A DNA stretch of 64,000 nt from Niastella vici. Lineage in GTDB: Bacteria > Bacteroidota > Bacteroidia > Chitinophagales > Chitinophagaceae. The stretch spans positions 434,001 through 498,000 of the forward strand of contig NZ_LVYD01000124.1 of the NCBI RefSeq assembly GCF_002077945.1. The letters are read 5' to 3'. The notes below the pieces were generated by a model. It was given only the letters and a program-made list of their open reading frames with translations, had not been told where the DNA came from and made no database searches. Below are positions 1 through 7,215 of the stretch, piece by piece. Position numbers and translations under genes: made by a program. Numbering within the stretch: position 1 is the first letter of the stretch; each line of letters begins with the position of its first letter.

Positions 1-1360
1 TATCCATCAATTCGATCAGATAACGAATGATCTCCATATTCCGCTGACAAAAAGTACTGGTAGGCCGGTATCCGATCATATCACCCTGCGTGGCATGATG
101 ATGGATTGGATCGGCACCGCAATACAATTGATAGGCGCAATCTGAGCAACCGGGCAGACTTTCATTAGTACCCGCCGCTACTATTTTACGTGCTTTCTCT
201 CCATACATCAGATCCTCATAAGAATCCGTATCCAAATGCCCCAGCTGAAATGTAAAATCTTTCATTTCTGCCAGCATACGACTTTCATCACTGGCAAATA
301 CAGCTCCATCATAATTAAAAACAACCACATTAGTAACAGCACCCGTTGGAGAATTCAGATCTACATATCCCACCGGAAATGGAGTGAGTATCTTTCTTAA
401 AATAATAGTAGCATAATCTTCCCGGAAGAATTCACCCTGGAGATTATACTCCAATATCCTGTTAAGCGCTTTTTTATAGAAAGAAAGGAACTTGTCCATC
501 TCATATTTATTCTTTGCTTCGTTTTTCACCGCAAAACCATAGGGCGAAATAGGCCGCAGGAAAATATTCCAGAATCCCTGCCGGTAATATTCCTCTACAA
601 TTTCTATCGGGTGTTCAAGTGACAAATTTGTAGTTGTCATTAATGCGGAAACCCGTGATTTACCCAGGATCTTTCTAGATAATTCAATACCACGGATAGC
701 CAGTTCATAACTATTTTTCCCAGGCCTTTTCCTGTTTTCGTTATGAACAGAAGCAGGGCCATCCAGTGAGGAAGAAATAAGAATATTATTTTCTTTGCAA
801 TAATTCAGCATTTCTTCATTAATAACAGCCAGGTTAGTACAGATCACATAAGTGACAGTTTTATTATGCAACAGAGCAAGTTCTTTAGTTCGATCAACAG
901 CATACACAATATTATCAAAGGCCAGCAAGGCTTCCCCACCCTGAAATTCCATAGTAACATGTGGACTGGGCGATTGCATCATAATATCGATTCCTTTATC
1001 GATATGCGCCCTTGACATATCAAATTTGCCTTTATCCTGTGTTACCCTGGAAACCTGACAATAGTGACAGGTATGCTCACAACGCAGCGAAACAACGAAC
1101 AAATGCAAGGTGGTGAAATTATCTAAAAAAGATTTTTTGGTACGGTACCGGGTAGCCAATACATCAATAAGAGTAGGAATAGGACTTTCAGCAATAAAAT
1201 GTCCTGCCACCAAATCTCCATACAAATCGGCTTCCCCTTCTTTATCAAGCTCCTTTTGAACGAGTCTGGCAAAAGTGCCGGAAGGAACTACCAAATGGTC
1301 TCCCACTTCATTGACCAGCACTTCCTTTTGATCATTCAACCGGTGAAAACGGATCGGCAT
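1..1360 (-). CDS. hxsB: His-Xaa-Ser system radical SAM maturase HxsB (partial, C-terminus outside window)
   Basis: Radical SAM/SPASM enzyme expected to modify the HxsA peptide. I translated the minus strand by hand and it stays open to the left edge. It shows the 4Fe-4S motif CEHTCHYC (CxxxCxxC), a GGEALL stretch typical of radical SAM folds, and a SPASM-like cysteine cluster near the left edge (LPGCSDCAYQLYCGADP, then TFCQRN). The end given is the first in-frame ATG (1360), but family-like sequence (FDSRQNNDYYL) lies just before it. That sequence connects, through a one-base frame change at the T-run 1390-1396, to an ORF starting ATG at 1446 (MSVTDIATTNRKFKEAAF). The true start is therefore probably 1446 with a frameshift, programmed or mutational. 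HxsD and HxsA lie upstream on the same strand. The HxsB assignment comes from the motifs plus these neighbours. Confidence 0.85.
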   Translation of the reverse strand, partial: MPIRFHRLNDQKEVLVNEVGDHLVVPSGTFARLVQKELDKEGEADLYGDLVAGHFIAESPIPTLIDVLATRYRTKKSFLDNFTTLHLFVVSLRCEHTCHYCQVSRVTQDKGKFDMSRAHIDKGIDIMMQSPSPHVTMEFQGGEALLAFDNIVYAVDRTKELALLHNKTVTYVICTNLAVINEEMLNYCKENNILISSSLDGPASVHNENRKRPGKNSYELAIRGIELSRKILGKSRVSALMTTTNLSLEHPIEIVEEYYRQGFWNIFLRPISPYGFAVKNEAKNKYEMDKFLSFYKKALNRILEYNLQGEFFREDYATIILRKILTPFPVGYVDLNSPTGAVTNVVVFNYDGAVFASDESRMLAEMKDFTFQLGHLDTDSYEDLMYGEKARKIVAAGTNESLPGCSDCAYQLYCGADPIHHHATQGDMIGYRPTSTFCQRNMEIIRYLIELMD

Positions 1361-1389
1361 CAAATAATAATCGTTATTCTGGCGGCTAT

Positions 1390-1396
1390 CAAAAAA
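1390..1396 (-). other. Possible -1 slippery site or frameshift mutation in hxsB
   Basis: On the minus strand, codons GCT TTT TTG from the 1446 ATG form the heptamer T TTT TTG. Slipping back one base leads directly into the long HxsB frame (GAT AGC CGC CAG). Without slippage the upstream frame stops a few codons later, and the long frame has TAA stops just upstream. A short stem CGGCT/AGCCG encloses the T-run. A sequencing error or true inactivation of the N-terminus is equally possible. Confidence 0.45.
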
Positions 1397-1500
1397 GCCG
1401 CTTCTTTAAACTTTCTGTTAGTAGTGGCTATATCTGTGACTGACATAATTCGGGTTTTCTTCGGTGCAGATGAATAAAATAGAAGCAAATAGAAAGGTAT

Positions 1501-1539
1501 GCTCCTGAAAATGGGTTTAGAATATCCATTCTCAGGAGC
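1501..1539 (-). terminator. Intercistronic hairpin between hxsD and hxsB
   Basis: GCTCCTGAAAATGG pairs with CCATTCTCAGGAGC around an 11-base loop, with one mismatch. The T-run follows on the plus strand only, so for the minus-strand hxs transcript this looks more like an RNA stability or processing hairpin, or a weak attenuator, than a full terminator. Confidence 0.45.
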
Positions 1540-1587
1540 CTTTTATGCAAATAAATTTGTACTGTAACTCAATAAACTCTTTACGCC

Positions 1588-1962
1588 TTAAACCAATGGA
1601 GCAAAGCCAACGGGGTCAGAGATCTCTCCTGGCGGCGCTTCATCATATTCGCCATTGGAAAACGCCTTTGCCACCAGCAATTCTCTTATACTGCCGGTTT
1701 CATTATTTACAATATCCCGTAAATGAAAATCAACCAGGTCGCGTTCCAGTTTTTGCAGGTAATATGGAAGTTCTCCTTCTGAAATATTAGCATTAGGCAT
1801 AGGCCGCAAGGTGATCACATAATCGCCACTTTCCTGTTGCACGTTTACGTGGAATTTATCACCAAACCAGTAAGTACACTTAAATACTGTTTGGCTGGAA
1901 TAAAGGCTTCCATCAACAGAGGCGATAATTTCCCCGTTTTGGATACGATTTTTGCTTGTCAT
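1588..1962 (-). CDS. hxsD: His-Xaa-Ser system protein HxsD
   Basis: Small soluble partner protein of HXS peptide-modification loci (124 aa). The C-terminal half has the pattern I associate with HxsD: a leucine-rich LxxxLVDFHLRDIV helix, then ETGSIRELLVAKAF. The N-terminal half has the short beta-strand pattern VDGSLYSSQTVFKCTYWF. It has no signal peptide. It lies 11 bases downstream of hxsA and upstream of hxsB on the same strand, the usual HXS arrangement. Its biochemical role is not known to me; a scaffold or substrate-recognition role is inference. The start is the first ATG. Confidence 0.85.
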   Translation of the reverse strand: MTSKNRIQNGEIIASVDGSLYSSQTVFKCTYWFGDKFHVNVQQESGDYVITLRPMPNANISEGELPYYLQKLERDLVDFHLRDIVNNETGSIRELLVAKAFSNGEYDEAPPGEISDPVGFAPLV

Positions 1963-1973
1963 ATTTATATTAT

Positions 1974-2273
1974 TTAAGCAAACATGGCTCCTGAGTAGTG
2001 AGAATGGTGAGAACTATGAGAACTGTGGGAAGAATGAGAATTGTGTTGAGCTACAAACTTGCTTTGCCCAGGGTTTTGCGGGTTAAGTTTAAGTACCGGC
2101 ATTTTTTTGGGCTTTGCAGCGTCTTTCGCATAATCGATGTTTTTACCGTCCGCAGCGGGAAGCTCCGGGAGAGCCGTTGCACTGGTTTTTTGTACGCCTA
2201 AAGCCGCAATGGCAGCACCAACAATGATTGCAATCTTTTTAGTAAGTCCTGATTTTCCTTTTTCGTGATTCAT
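1974..2273 (-). CDS. hxsA: HxsA-like His-Xaa-Ser repeat peptide (RiPP-like precursor)
   Basis: 99-residue peptide with a basic N-terminus, a hydrophobic segment (about residues 12-29) and a proline/lysine-rich middle. It ends in six tandem His-Xaa-Ser triplets, HNSHSSHSSHSSHHSHYS, followed by GAMFA. The C-terminal H-x-S repeat defines the family and is the presumed site of HxsB (and HxsC) modification. It is the first gene of the apparent operon hxsA-hxsD-hxsB. The hydrophobic segment suggests export or membrane association. The final product and its function are unknown. Confidence 0.9.
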   Translation of the reverse strand: MNHEKGKSGLTKKIAIIVGAAIAALGVQKTSATALPELPAADGKNIDYAKDAAKPKKMPVLKLNPQNPGQSKFVAQHNSHSSHSSHSSHHSHYSGAMFA

Positions 2274-2315
2274 TATTAAGGGGTTTAGGGATTAATAGGT
2301 TTGAGTGTATTAACT

Positions 2316-2346
2316 AAAAATAGCCTATATTATTTTGCTGTGCAAT
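2316..2346 (-). promoter_or_regulatory. Candidate Bacteroidota promoter for hxsADB
   Basis: On the minus strand TTG (2346-2344) is followed after 20 bases by TATTTTTA (2323-2316), close to the TTG-N19-21-TAnnTTTG consensus. It lies about 45 bases upstream of the hxsA start. Confidence 0.4.
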
Positions 2347-2699
2347 ACCTGTGGTAAAGGAAAGGCCGGGCTGCGTTATTTAATTGGTTGCACATTTTAA
2401 ATATTAATTAAACTGACAGGAGATGATAATTAATTGAAAAAGAATAGAATCAGGTAACGGTAACCAATACTCACACCATTTGCCACAATGACCTAACGCT
2501 AACAAACAGAGTAAATTTATTGATCGAAATCAACAATTGATTAAGATTGGCAGGTAGATGGTAATAACTTTATAGACTAAGTGAAATCTTGTATTACAAC
2601 TTTTGGTAGAACCCCATTTTGCAGCAGTGAACTGTTCTAAAAGCGACTATTAAAAGTAGTTTCATTATTAGGTGTCCTTGTTTTGCGCCGTAAGCGAAA
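2347..2699. other. Intergenic region without recognisable gene
   Basis: AT-rich spacer between the hxsA promoter and the 3' end of the RDD gene. I see no convincing ORF, hairpin terminator or repeat here. Confidence 0.5.
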
Positions 2700-3173
2700 T
2701 TATTGTGCGTTGATTAAATGTTTTTCATCAATAACCATTGTTGATGTCCAACGATCCTGCCAGGGATTACAGGGCGAACCTAACGCGCTGAAAACACAAA
2801 ACGGAACAGCTTTGCTGAAACCTCTGCCAAAAGCTTTACTCCAACTGATCTTGCTTCCATCATAATTTACAGCCCTTGTTTTTGTAATTAGCTTACCCAG
2901 CGATTTACCTTTGAACAATCCTTCAACAATCCCCATATACACTCCATACAGGAATATACTAACGATGCGATCAGCGAGGCCGAAGCCTGGAGAATCATCC
3001 ATACTGTCAAATACAGATGGGTTTATAAGTGCCATGGCTGCTCCAAGGACGACCATTACTCCATAAAAACCCACGACGTCAATTATATAGTTAAGGAATC
3101 TTTTACCTGCATCGGCGCGAACTAAATTTTCTTCAAATACGAGCAGATCTGGATTTTCTGTGTGTGGTTCCAT
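2700..3173 (-). CDS. RDD family membrane protein
   Basis: 157-residue integral membrane protein. The N-terminal ADAGKRFLNYIIDVV matches the RDD signature (Arg followed by conserved Asp in the first membrane segment). Further hydrophobic stretches are near residues 35-55 and 85-105. The GKSLGKLITKTRAVNYDGSKISW stretch between membrane segments and the terminal PWQDRWTSTMV are typical of RDD proteins, whose transported substrate is generally unknown. It is monocistronic. The start ATG is followed by a plausible cytoplasmic acidic N-terminus. Confidence 0.85.
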   Translation of the reverse strand: MEPHTENPDLLVFEENLVRADAGKRFLNYIIDVVGFYGVMVVLGAAMALINPSVFDSMDDSPGFGLADRIVSIFLYGVYMGIVEGLFKGKSLGKLITKTRAVNYDGSKISWSKAFGRGFSKAVPFCVFSALGSPCNPWQDRWTSTMVIDEKHLINAQ

Positions 3174-3317
3174 TTTTAAGAGGTTTGAATTTCCGCTATT
3201 ATACAGTATTTTTTAGTGGGATGCAATCCTTTAAAATTATTTTTTAAACTTTCGCTCTCTATAATTCCTGGAAAATCACTTATACGCTACCTGTTCAGCA
3301 TAATCTTAATCCCTCAG

Positions 3318-3700
3318 GCAATAAACCTCTTCCCAACATGAGATAGCTTCCTCCAATCAGGCGATGGCCGCCCCCGTTAGGAATTAGCCTTCTCCCATCG
3401 GGAATTAGCCCCCCTCCCGTTAAGAATTAGCTCCCCCGTCGGGTGATAGCCTTTTCCTGTTGGGAAATATCAAATCCCCACTTGCGAAGACTTTAATTTG
3501 ATCTGGGAAACGAAATCCCGTGTTGGAGAGATCAAATTCCGAGTTAGAGAGATCAAATTCCCGATTGGAGGAGGCTTCCTTTCGACTGGAAATATTAAAA
3601 ACCAAATTGGTGATGGCTTTTAGCGATTGGAAATATCAAATACCGGGTTGGAGTAAGCTATAAACTGATTGGCGGAACTAAAAATTGAGTTGCCAAACCT
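3318..3700. repeat. Degenerate 21-bp tandem repeat array (about 19 units)
   Basis: Units beginning GGAAAT/GGAATTA/GAGATC and ending near GATTG or GTTG start at 3318, 3340, 3360, 3380, 3401, 3423, 3442, 3463, 3485, 3506, 3526, 3547, 3568, 3589, 3610, 3630, 3651, 3672 and 3693. Spacings are 19-22 bases, mostly 21. The approximate consensus is GGAAATATCAAATCCCGATTG. Units are strongly diverged, yet the phase is held to two DNA helical turns. No convincing protein is encoded; a short minus-strand frame across it only mirrors the period as a 7-residue repeat. Confidence 0.8.
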
Positions 3701-3715
3701 CCAGTAAGCCCTGGG

Positions 3716-3735
3716 TCCTGAGCGAAGTCGAAGGA
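3716..3735 (+). repeat. REP-like element TGAGCGAAGTCGAAG
   Basis: TCCTGAGCGAAGTCGAAGGA forms a small stem (TCCT/AGGA) around a conserved core. The same core occurs in inverted orientation at 43454-43475. This core is familiar as a dispersed intergenic repeat in Bacteroidota genomes. Confidence 0.6.
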
Positions 3736-3756
3736 TGAGGCACTTCAAGGCAAAAT

Positions 3757-3789
3757 AACAACCGGCCCCACAAACAGCTGGTTGTTTTT
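3757..3789 (+). terminator. Hairpin followed by T-run upstream of the ImmA cassette
   Basis: AACAACCGG...CTGGTTGTT with a 12-base loop, followed by TTTTT. The stem closely resembles the terminator at the other end of the two-gene cassette (5644-5685). No plus-strand gene lies directly upstream, so it may insulate the cassette. Confidence 0.6.
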
Positions 3790-3793
3790 AAAT

Positions 3794-3866
3794 TTTAGGG
3801 TAATTACCCCTAAATTCATTTTAAAGACCAGAATTTCCCTACATTTGGAGGGTAAACACCCTAAAA
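3794..3866. promoter_or_regulatory. Twin operator-like palindromes of the HTH-ImmA gene
   Basis: GGGTAATTACCC (3798-3809) is a perfect 12-bp palindrome with TTTA/CTAAA flanks. A second GGGT-AAAC-ACCC (3850-3861) shares the arms and the following CTAAA. Their centres are 52 bp apart, about five helical turns. The second ends two bases before the putative TTG start. They are likely binding sites for the HTH protein encoded directly downstream (autoregulation, inferred). Confidence 0.6.
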
Positions 3867-3867
3867 T

Positions 3868-5061
3868 TTGGACAATTTCGAGATTGACAGATTGTTAAAT
3901 TCTGCATTTGAGGACGCGCCAGACCTCCGCCGGCTTTTTAATAAAAAGCTGGAAGAATATGATATTGCGAAATCCAAAGCCCTCACTTTTCTTGGAATAG
4001 ATAAAGATGTTTTTGAAGATATAATAAGCGGTTCTGCAAAACAACCAAACCTGATACATGTAGTTAAACTGGCAGAATTTCTTGGAATTGGTCTTCAGCA
4101 GGTTGTTGCTGCAACTATGAAAGAACAAAGCGCCGAGACGATAGCTTCACTGGAAAAATCAAGAAATGCAGTCTTCCTTCTAAAACATTTTGACATAAAG
4201 AAGCTTACCAGCCTTGGTTTCATTGATAAAAATGCAGATGTAAATGAAATTACAAACCGCCTGCTTCAGTTTTTTGGCTATAAGTCAATCAATGAATTTG
4301 AAATAAGTCAGGAAGCGCCTTTATATAGTCGTACAAAAGCGATGTTTACCGATAAGATGATGAAATTCTGGGTCGATTCAGCTTATCGTGTTTTTAAAGG
4401 CATTGCCAACCCGCATGAGTATAATCGCGAGGCATTGAAAGGTATCATTGTAAAAGCAAAGCCATATTCCCAGGATGTAAATAATGGACTTTTAACGGTA
4501 TGTAAAGCACTGTACCATTGTGGAGTAACAGTCATTGCCCAGGAACTGTTACCTACAACACAAGTACGGGGCGGCACGTTTGTAATAAATGGTAAACCAT
4601 GTATTGTTCTAACTGATTATCGCAAAAGTTATCCTACAGTATGGACGACCCTTATGCATGAGTTGCATCATGTGCTATACGATCTGGAAGTAATAGAAAA
4701 AACAAAATTTCACTTAACCGATGAAGGCCGGCCAGATCTGTTCCTGATAGAAGATAAGGCGAATGAGTTTGCGATGGATTATTTCTGCGATGTAGATAAG
4801 TATAATTTTATAAAGCACCATATCCATAATAAGTACCAGGTTGATCGTTTCGCCAAACAGTTACAGGTACACCCTTCCATGATCTATAATGCCTTTCAGT
4901 TCTATCAGCAAAAGTTGCATTCAAAGAACTATTGGGGGGCATTCAAAGAAGAGATTCCCAAAAACACGCTCGCATTAGAAAAATTAAACCCGGTGAGCTG
5001 GAAAGAAGAAAGTATACAACAGGTTGCCGAAAAATTAAAAATTGTTTTTGAGGTAAATTGA
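3868..5061 (+). CDS. HTH domain-ImmA/IrrE family zinc metallopeptidase
   Basis: 397 residues. The N-terminal helical region (about residues 25-85, with FLGIDKDVFEDIISGSAKQP and VVKLAEFLGI) fits an XRE-like helix-turn-helix. The C-terminal peptidase domain has HELHH at 264-268 and a downstream KANEFAMDYF (Glu 300), the zinc-ligand pattern of ImmA/IrrE proteases, which cleave repressors or antitoxins. The start used is TTG, the only start that keeps the whole HTH; it lies against the second palindrome. The downstream gene begins six bases after this stop, so the two are probably co-transcribed. Such HTH-protease proteins control mobile elements, stress responses or toxin-antitoxin-like modules; the target here is unknown. 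Confidence 0.8.
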   Translation: MDNFEIDRLLNSAFEDAPDLRRLFNKKLEEYDIAKSKALTFLGIDKDVFEDIISGSAKQPNLIHVVKLAEFLGIGLQQVVAATMKEQSAETIASLEKSRNAVFLLKHFDIKKLTSLGFIDKNADVNEITNRLLQFFGYKSINEFEISQEAPLYSRTKAMFTDKMMKFWVDSAYRVFKGIANPHEYNREALKGIIVKAKPYSQDVNNGLLTVCKALYHCGVTVIAQELLPTTQVRGGTFVINGKPCIVLTDYRKSYPTVWTTLMHELHHVLYDLEVIEKTKFHLTDEGRPDLFLIEDKANEFAMDYFCDVDKYNFIKHHIHNKYQVDRFAKQLQVHPSMIYNAFQFYQQKLHSKNYWGAFKEEIPKNTLALEKLNPVSWKEESIQQVAEKLKIVFEVN

Positions 5062-5066
5062 CAATT

Positions 5067-5630
5067 ATGGAAAACGAACAAAAAAAACAAACCGAAGAAG
5101 AAAAGAAACAACTTTCTGCTGAACAACAAGAGCAAGAACGTATGGAGCTGCTTCGGCGTGCTGCAGAAACCCCAGGAAAGCAGTTGCAATTCGATTCTTT
5201 CAATAATGAACTTAGGGAAGTCGACGAATTGCGGGCCATGATTGGCGCACAATTTGAAAATCCGGAAGAAAAATTCCAAGCCTACTACAATGGGATGCGC
5301 AAAGTGCTAATGCAATTTTTGCCATCTGGCAAGGACTTTAAGCAAGCAAGGGATATTATATATGACGAGAAGAATGTTTTTTTGAACCTTGGTAAAAAGA
5401 AATCTGATAACAATGGCGTTCGTGGCAGTGATGGCCGAATGACATTTCAACCAGTTATGAACGAAATGGTTGACATTATCATTAATTGGGTCTCAACCAG
5501 TCAAAACCCGTTTACTTTATATAACACCTTATACGAGCTGAATGAAAAGCACGGATATGGCCATGAAGAATATGATGATACTACCCTTAATTACGCCAAT
5601 GCTATGCGTAAATTAAAAGATACAGAGTAA
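5067..5630 (+). CDS. Hypothetical partner protein of the ImmA cassette
   Basis: 187 residues from the ATG at 5067; a TTG nine bases earlier is less likely. Residues 1-35 are a very charged Gln/Glu/Lys helix, probably coiled coil. The remainder is soluble and mixed alpha, with conserved-looking FLPSGKDFKQARDIIYDEKNVFLNLGKKK and a tail ending HGYGHEEYDDTTLNYANAMRKL. I do not recognise the family. The tight spacing to the metallopeptidase gene and the shared terminator suggest a functional pair, possibly substrate or effector and protease; this is inference. Confidence 0.7.
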   Translation: MENEQKKQTEEEKKQLSAEQQEQERMELLRRAAETPGKQLQFDSFNNELREVDELRAMIGAQFENPEEKFQAYYNGMRKVLMQFLPSGKDFKQARDIIYDEKNVFLNLGKKKSDNNGVRGSDGRMTFQPVMNEMVDIIINWVSTSQNPFTLYNTLYELNEKHGYGHEEYDDTTLNYANAMRKLKDTE

Positions 5631-5643
5631 AAGTTTAACCTTC

Positions 5644-5685
5644 TAACAACCAGCCCTCCGCCACCTACCGGAGAACTGGTTGTTA
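5644..5685 (+). terminator. Terminator hairpin of the ImmA cassette
   Basis: TAACAACCAG pairs with CTGGTTGTTA, with an inner CTCCG/CGGAG stem. It lies 14 bases after the stop codon and resembles the hairpin at 3757-3789. Confidence 0.75.
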
Positions 5686-5708
5686 AATTATATAAAAAGC
5701 AGCTCCCC

Positions 5709-6443
5709 TCAATTCAAATTATGCCCCGCCGCCATACCGCCATCAACATTAATGATAGCTCCATTGATGAAATTACTTTTCGCTACGGTATACACCATCT
5801 GTGCAATATCTTCTACTTCCCCTACCCTGTTAACAAGATGCAATCCGGCGCTGTCATCAACAGCGGCTCCATGCATCGGCGTGCGGATGGTCCCTGGCGC
5901 AATCAAATTCACGCGGATATTGCGTTTGCCGAACTCTGCCGCCAGTTGTATCGTTAAGGCATGAATGGCGCCCTTACTCGATACGGGCGCCGTAGCAGGC
6001 GCACCTCCTAACGCATGATTCACCAGCGGCGTACCAATATTGATCACTACACCATTCTGCTGCTTCAGCATTTGTGGTATAACAGCCTGGGTAGTGAAAA
6101 ACGTTCCTTTCAAATTGGTGTTCAAAAAGCGGTGGAGGTACGCTTCATCCACTTCCAGGAAAGGCCGGGTCTCAAAGATGCCGGCATTATTTACCAGCAC
6201 ATCGGCCGAACCAAAATGCTCAACCGCAGCGGCCACCAACTGCTCACCAGTGCGTTTATCACTCACATCACCGGCTACCATGGCCAGGTTCGGTCCGGCG
6301 CCCAACTCCTGGTATGTCTGTTGTAATTTTCCGGGCGTTGCAGAGTTGATCACTACATTGTCGCCTCTTTCTAAAAAGTATCTGGCCACTTCTTTGCCAA
6401 TTCCGGATGAAGCTCCGGTCACTATGATGGTTTGCTTTTTCAT
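5709..6443 (-). CDS. Short-chain dehydrogenase/reductase family protein with atypical active site
   Basis: 244 residues with a Rossmann fold: the cofactor loop TGASSGIG at 9-16, NNAG at 85-88 and the C-terminal NVDGGMAAGHN. The usual catalytic YxxxK is not intact. Lys157 is present in SSKGAIHALT, but the position of Tyr holds Pro153, and the Ser position near 138 reads IGTP. It may therefore be a binding or regulatory SDR, or use other residues. It is the last gene of the YceI-tautomerase-SDR cluster on the minus strand and starts four bases after the tautomerase stop. Confidence 0.85.
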   Translation of the reverse strand: MKKQTIIVTGASSGIGKEVARYFLERGDNVVINSATPGKLQQTYQELGAGPNLAMVAGDVSDKRTGEQLVAAAVEHFGSADVLVNNAGIFETRPFLEVDEAYLHRFLNTNLKGTFFTTQAVIPQMLKQQNGVVINIGTPLVNHALGGAPATAPVSSKGAIHALTIQLAAEFGKRNIRVNLIAPGTIRTPMHGAAVDDSAGLHLVNRVGEVEDIAQMVYTVAKSNFINGAIINVDGGMAAGHNLN

Positions 6444-6447
6444 AACT

Positions 6448-6666
6448 TTATTTTTTATCCGCCGTTATTCCCCGCTCCCTTAACACCGATGATTGTTCCC
6501 CCGCATAGCCCCAGTCATCCAGTTCAATTTCCTGTATAACTACATGGGTTAAGTGCGGGTCTTTGTTGAGTATATTGGTAAACAGGTCGGTTATCCCTTT
6601 TATCAATTGCTGTTTTTGTTCGCGGGTAACTCCTTCGCGGGTCAATTCCACTTTAATGTATGGCAT
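6448..6666 (-). CDS. 4-oxalocrotonate tautomerase family protein
   Basis: 72 residues beginning M-P, so that Pro1 becomes the catalytic base after Met removal, as in the 4-OT superfamily. PYIKVELTREGVTREQKQQL, LFTNILNKDP and HVVIQEIELDDWGYAG follow the family pattern of two beta-alpha-beta units. The physiological substrate is unknown. It lies between YceI and the SDR with gaps of 26 and 4 bases, so an operon is likely. Confidence 0.88.
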   Translation of the reverse strand: MPYIKVELTREGVTREQKQQLIKGITDLFTNILNKDPHLTHVVIQEIELDDWGYAGEQSSVLRERGITADKK

Positions 6667-6692
6667 ATAAATAGTTTTTAAAGCCAGGGCTG

Positions 6693-7214
6693 TTAAGCAG
6701 CAGCCCGTGCAGTGAGGTTAATATGTAAATCAAAATCATTGTAAATAAGCGTATCACCGAGGTTGTTGAAGAAATTCCCCGAACGGAATTTGATCCCGTA
6801 TTTGGTGCGGTCAATCACCAGATGTCCTGAGGCGGTCAATACATCGCCCGCAACACCAACATTGGCCTCAAAACTAACAGCATGTGTAATACCCTTAATA
6901 GTCAGGTGTCCTTCAATGCGGTTGTTGTTTACAGCAGTAATTTCAAACGTGGCCTCGGGATACTGTTCAATAGAAAAGAAATCATCTGATGCCAGGTGGC
7001 CGGCAAACTGTGCATTGGTGGCGGGGTCGGTTACATCGAGCACCTTAATAGTAGTAGTGTCGATGATGAAGGTGCCGCCCGTAATTTGTCCATCATTTAC
7101 CGTGAGGGCGCCCTGTTTAATAGAAATTGTGCCATTGTGCGAACCGGTAATTTTCCGGCCTTCCCAATCAATGATGCTCTGTGTAGCATCGATCTTAAAT
7201 TGTTGTTTTTTCAT
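6693..7214 (-). CDS. YceI family protein
   Basis: 173 residues. YceI proteins are lipocalin-like beta-barrels that bind isoprenoid or amide lipids. Family features include IDATQSIIDWEGRKITGSHNGTI at the start, repeated beta-strands, and DRTKYGIKFRSGNFF before the end. Unlike many members there is no clear signal peptide (the N-terminus is MKKQQFKIDATQ), so a cytoplasmic location is suggested. It is the first gene of the cluster, directly downstream of the inverted repeat at 7216-7241. Confidence 0.88.
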   Translation of the reverse strand: MKKQQFKIDATQSIIDWEGRKITGSHNGTISIKQGALTVNDGQITGGTFIIDTTTIKVLDVTDPATNAQFAGHLASDDFFSIEQYPEATFEITAVNNNRIEGHLTIKGITHAVSFEANVGVAGDVLTASGHLVIDRTKYGIKFRSGNFFNNLGDTLIYNDFDLHINLTARAAA

Positions 7215-7215
7215 T

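Noticed and set aside
3420-3605. A 61-codon minus-strand frame with a 7-residue repeat (EFDLSN)
   Set aside because: The repeat is the direct consequence of the 21-bp array; there is no promoter, the frame covers only part of the array and the unit length varies from 19 to 22 bases, so a protein is unlikely.
4929-5279. Minus-strand frames of about 100 codons opposite the ImmA cassette genes
   Set aside because: Shadow frames: Phe/Ser-rich translation of Lys/Glu-rich coding DNA on the other strand.
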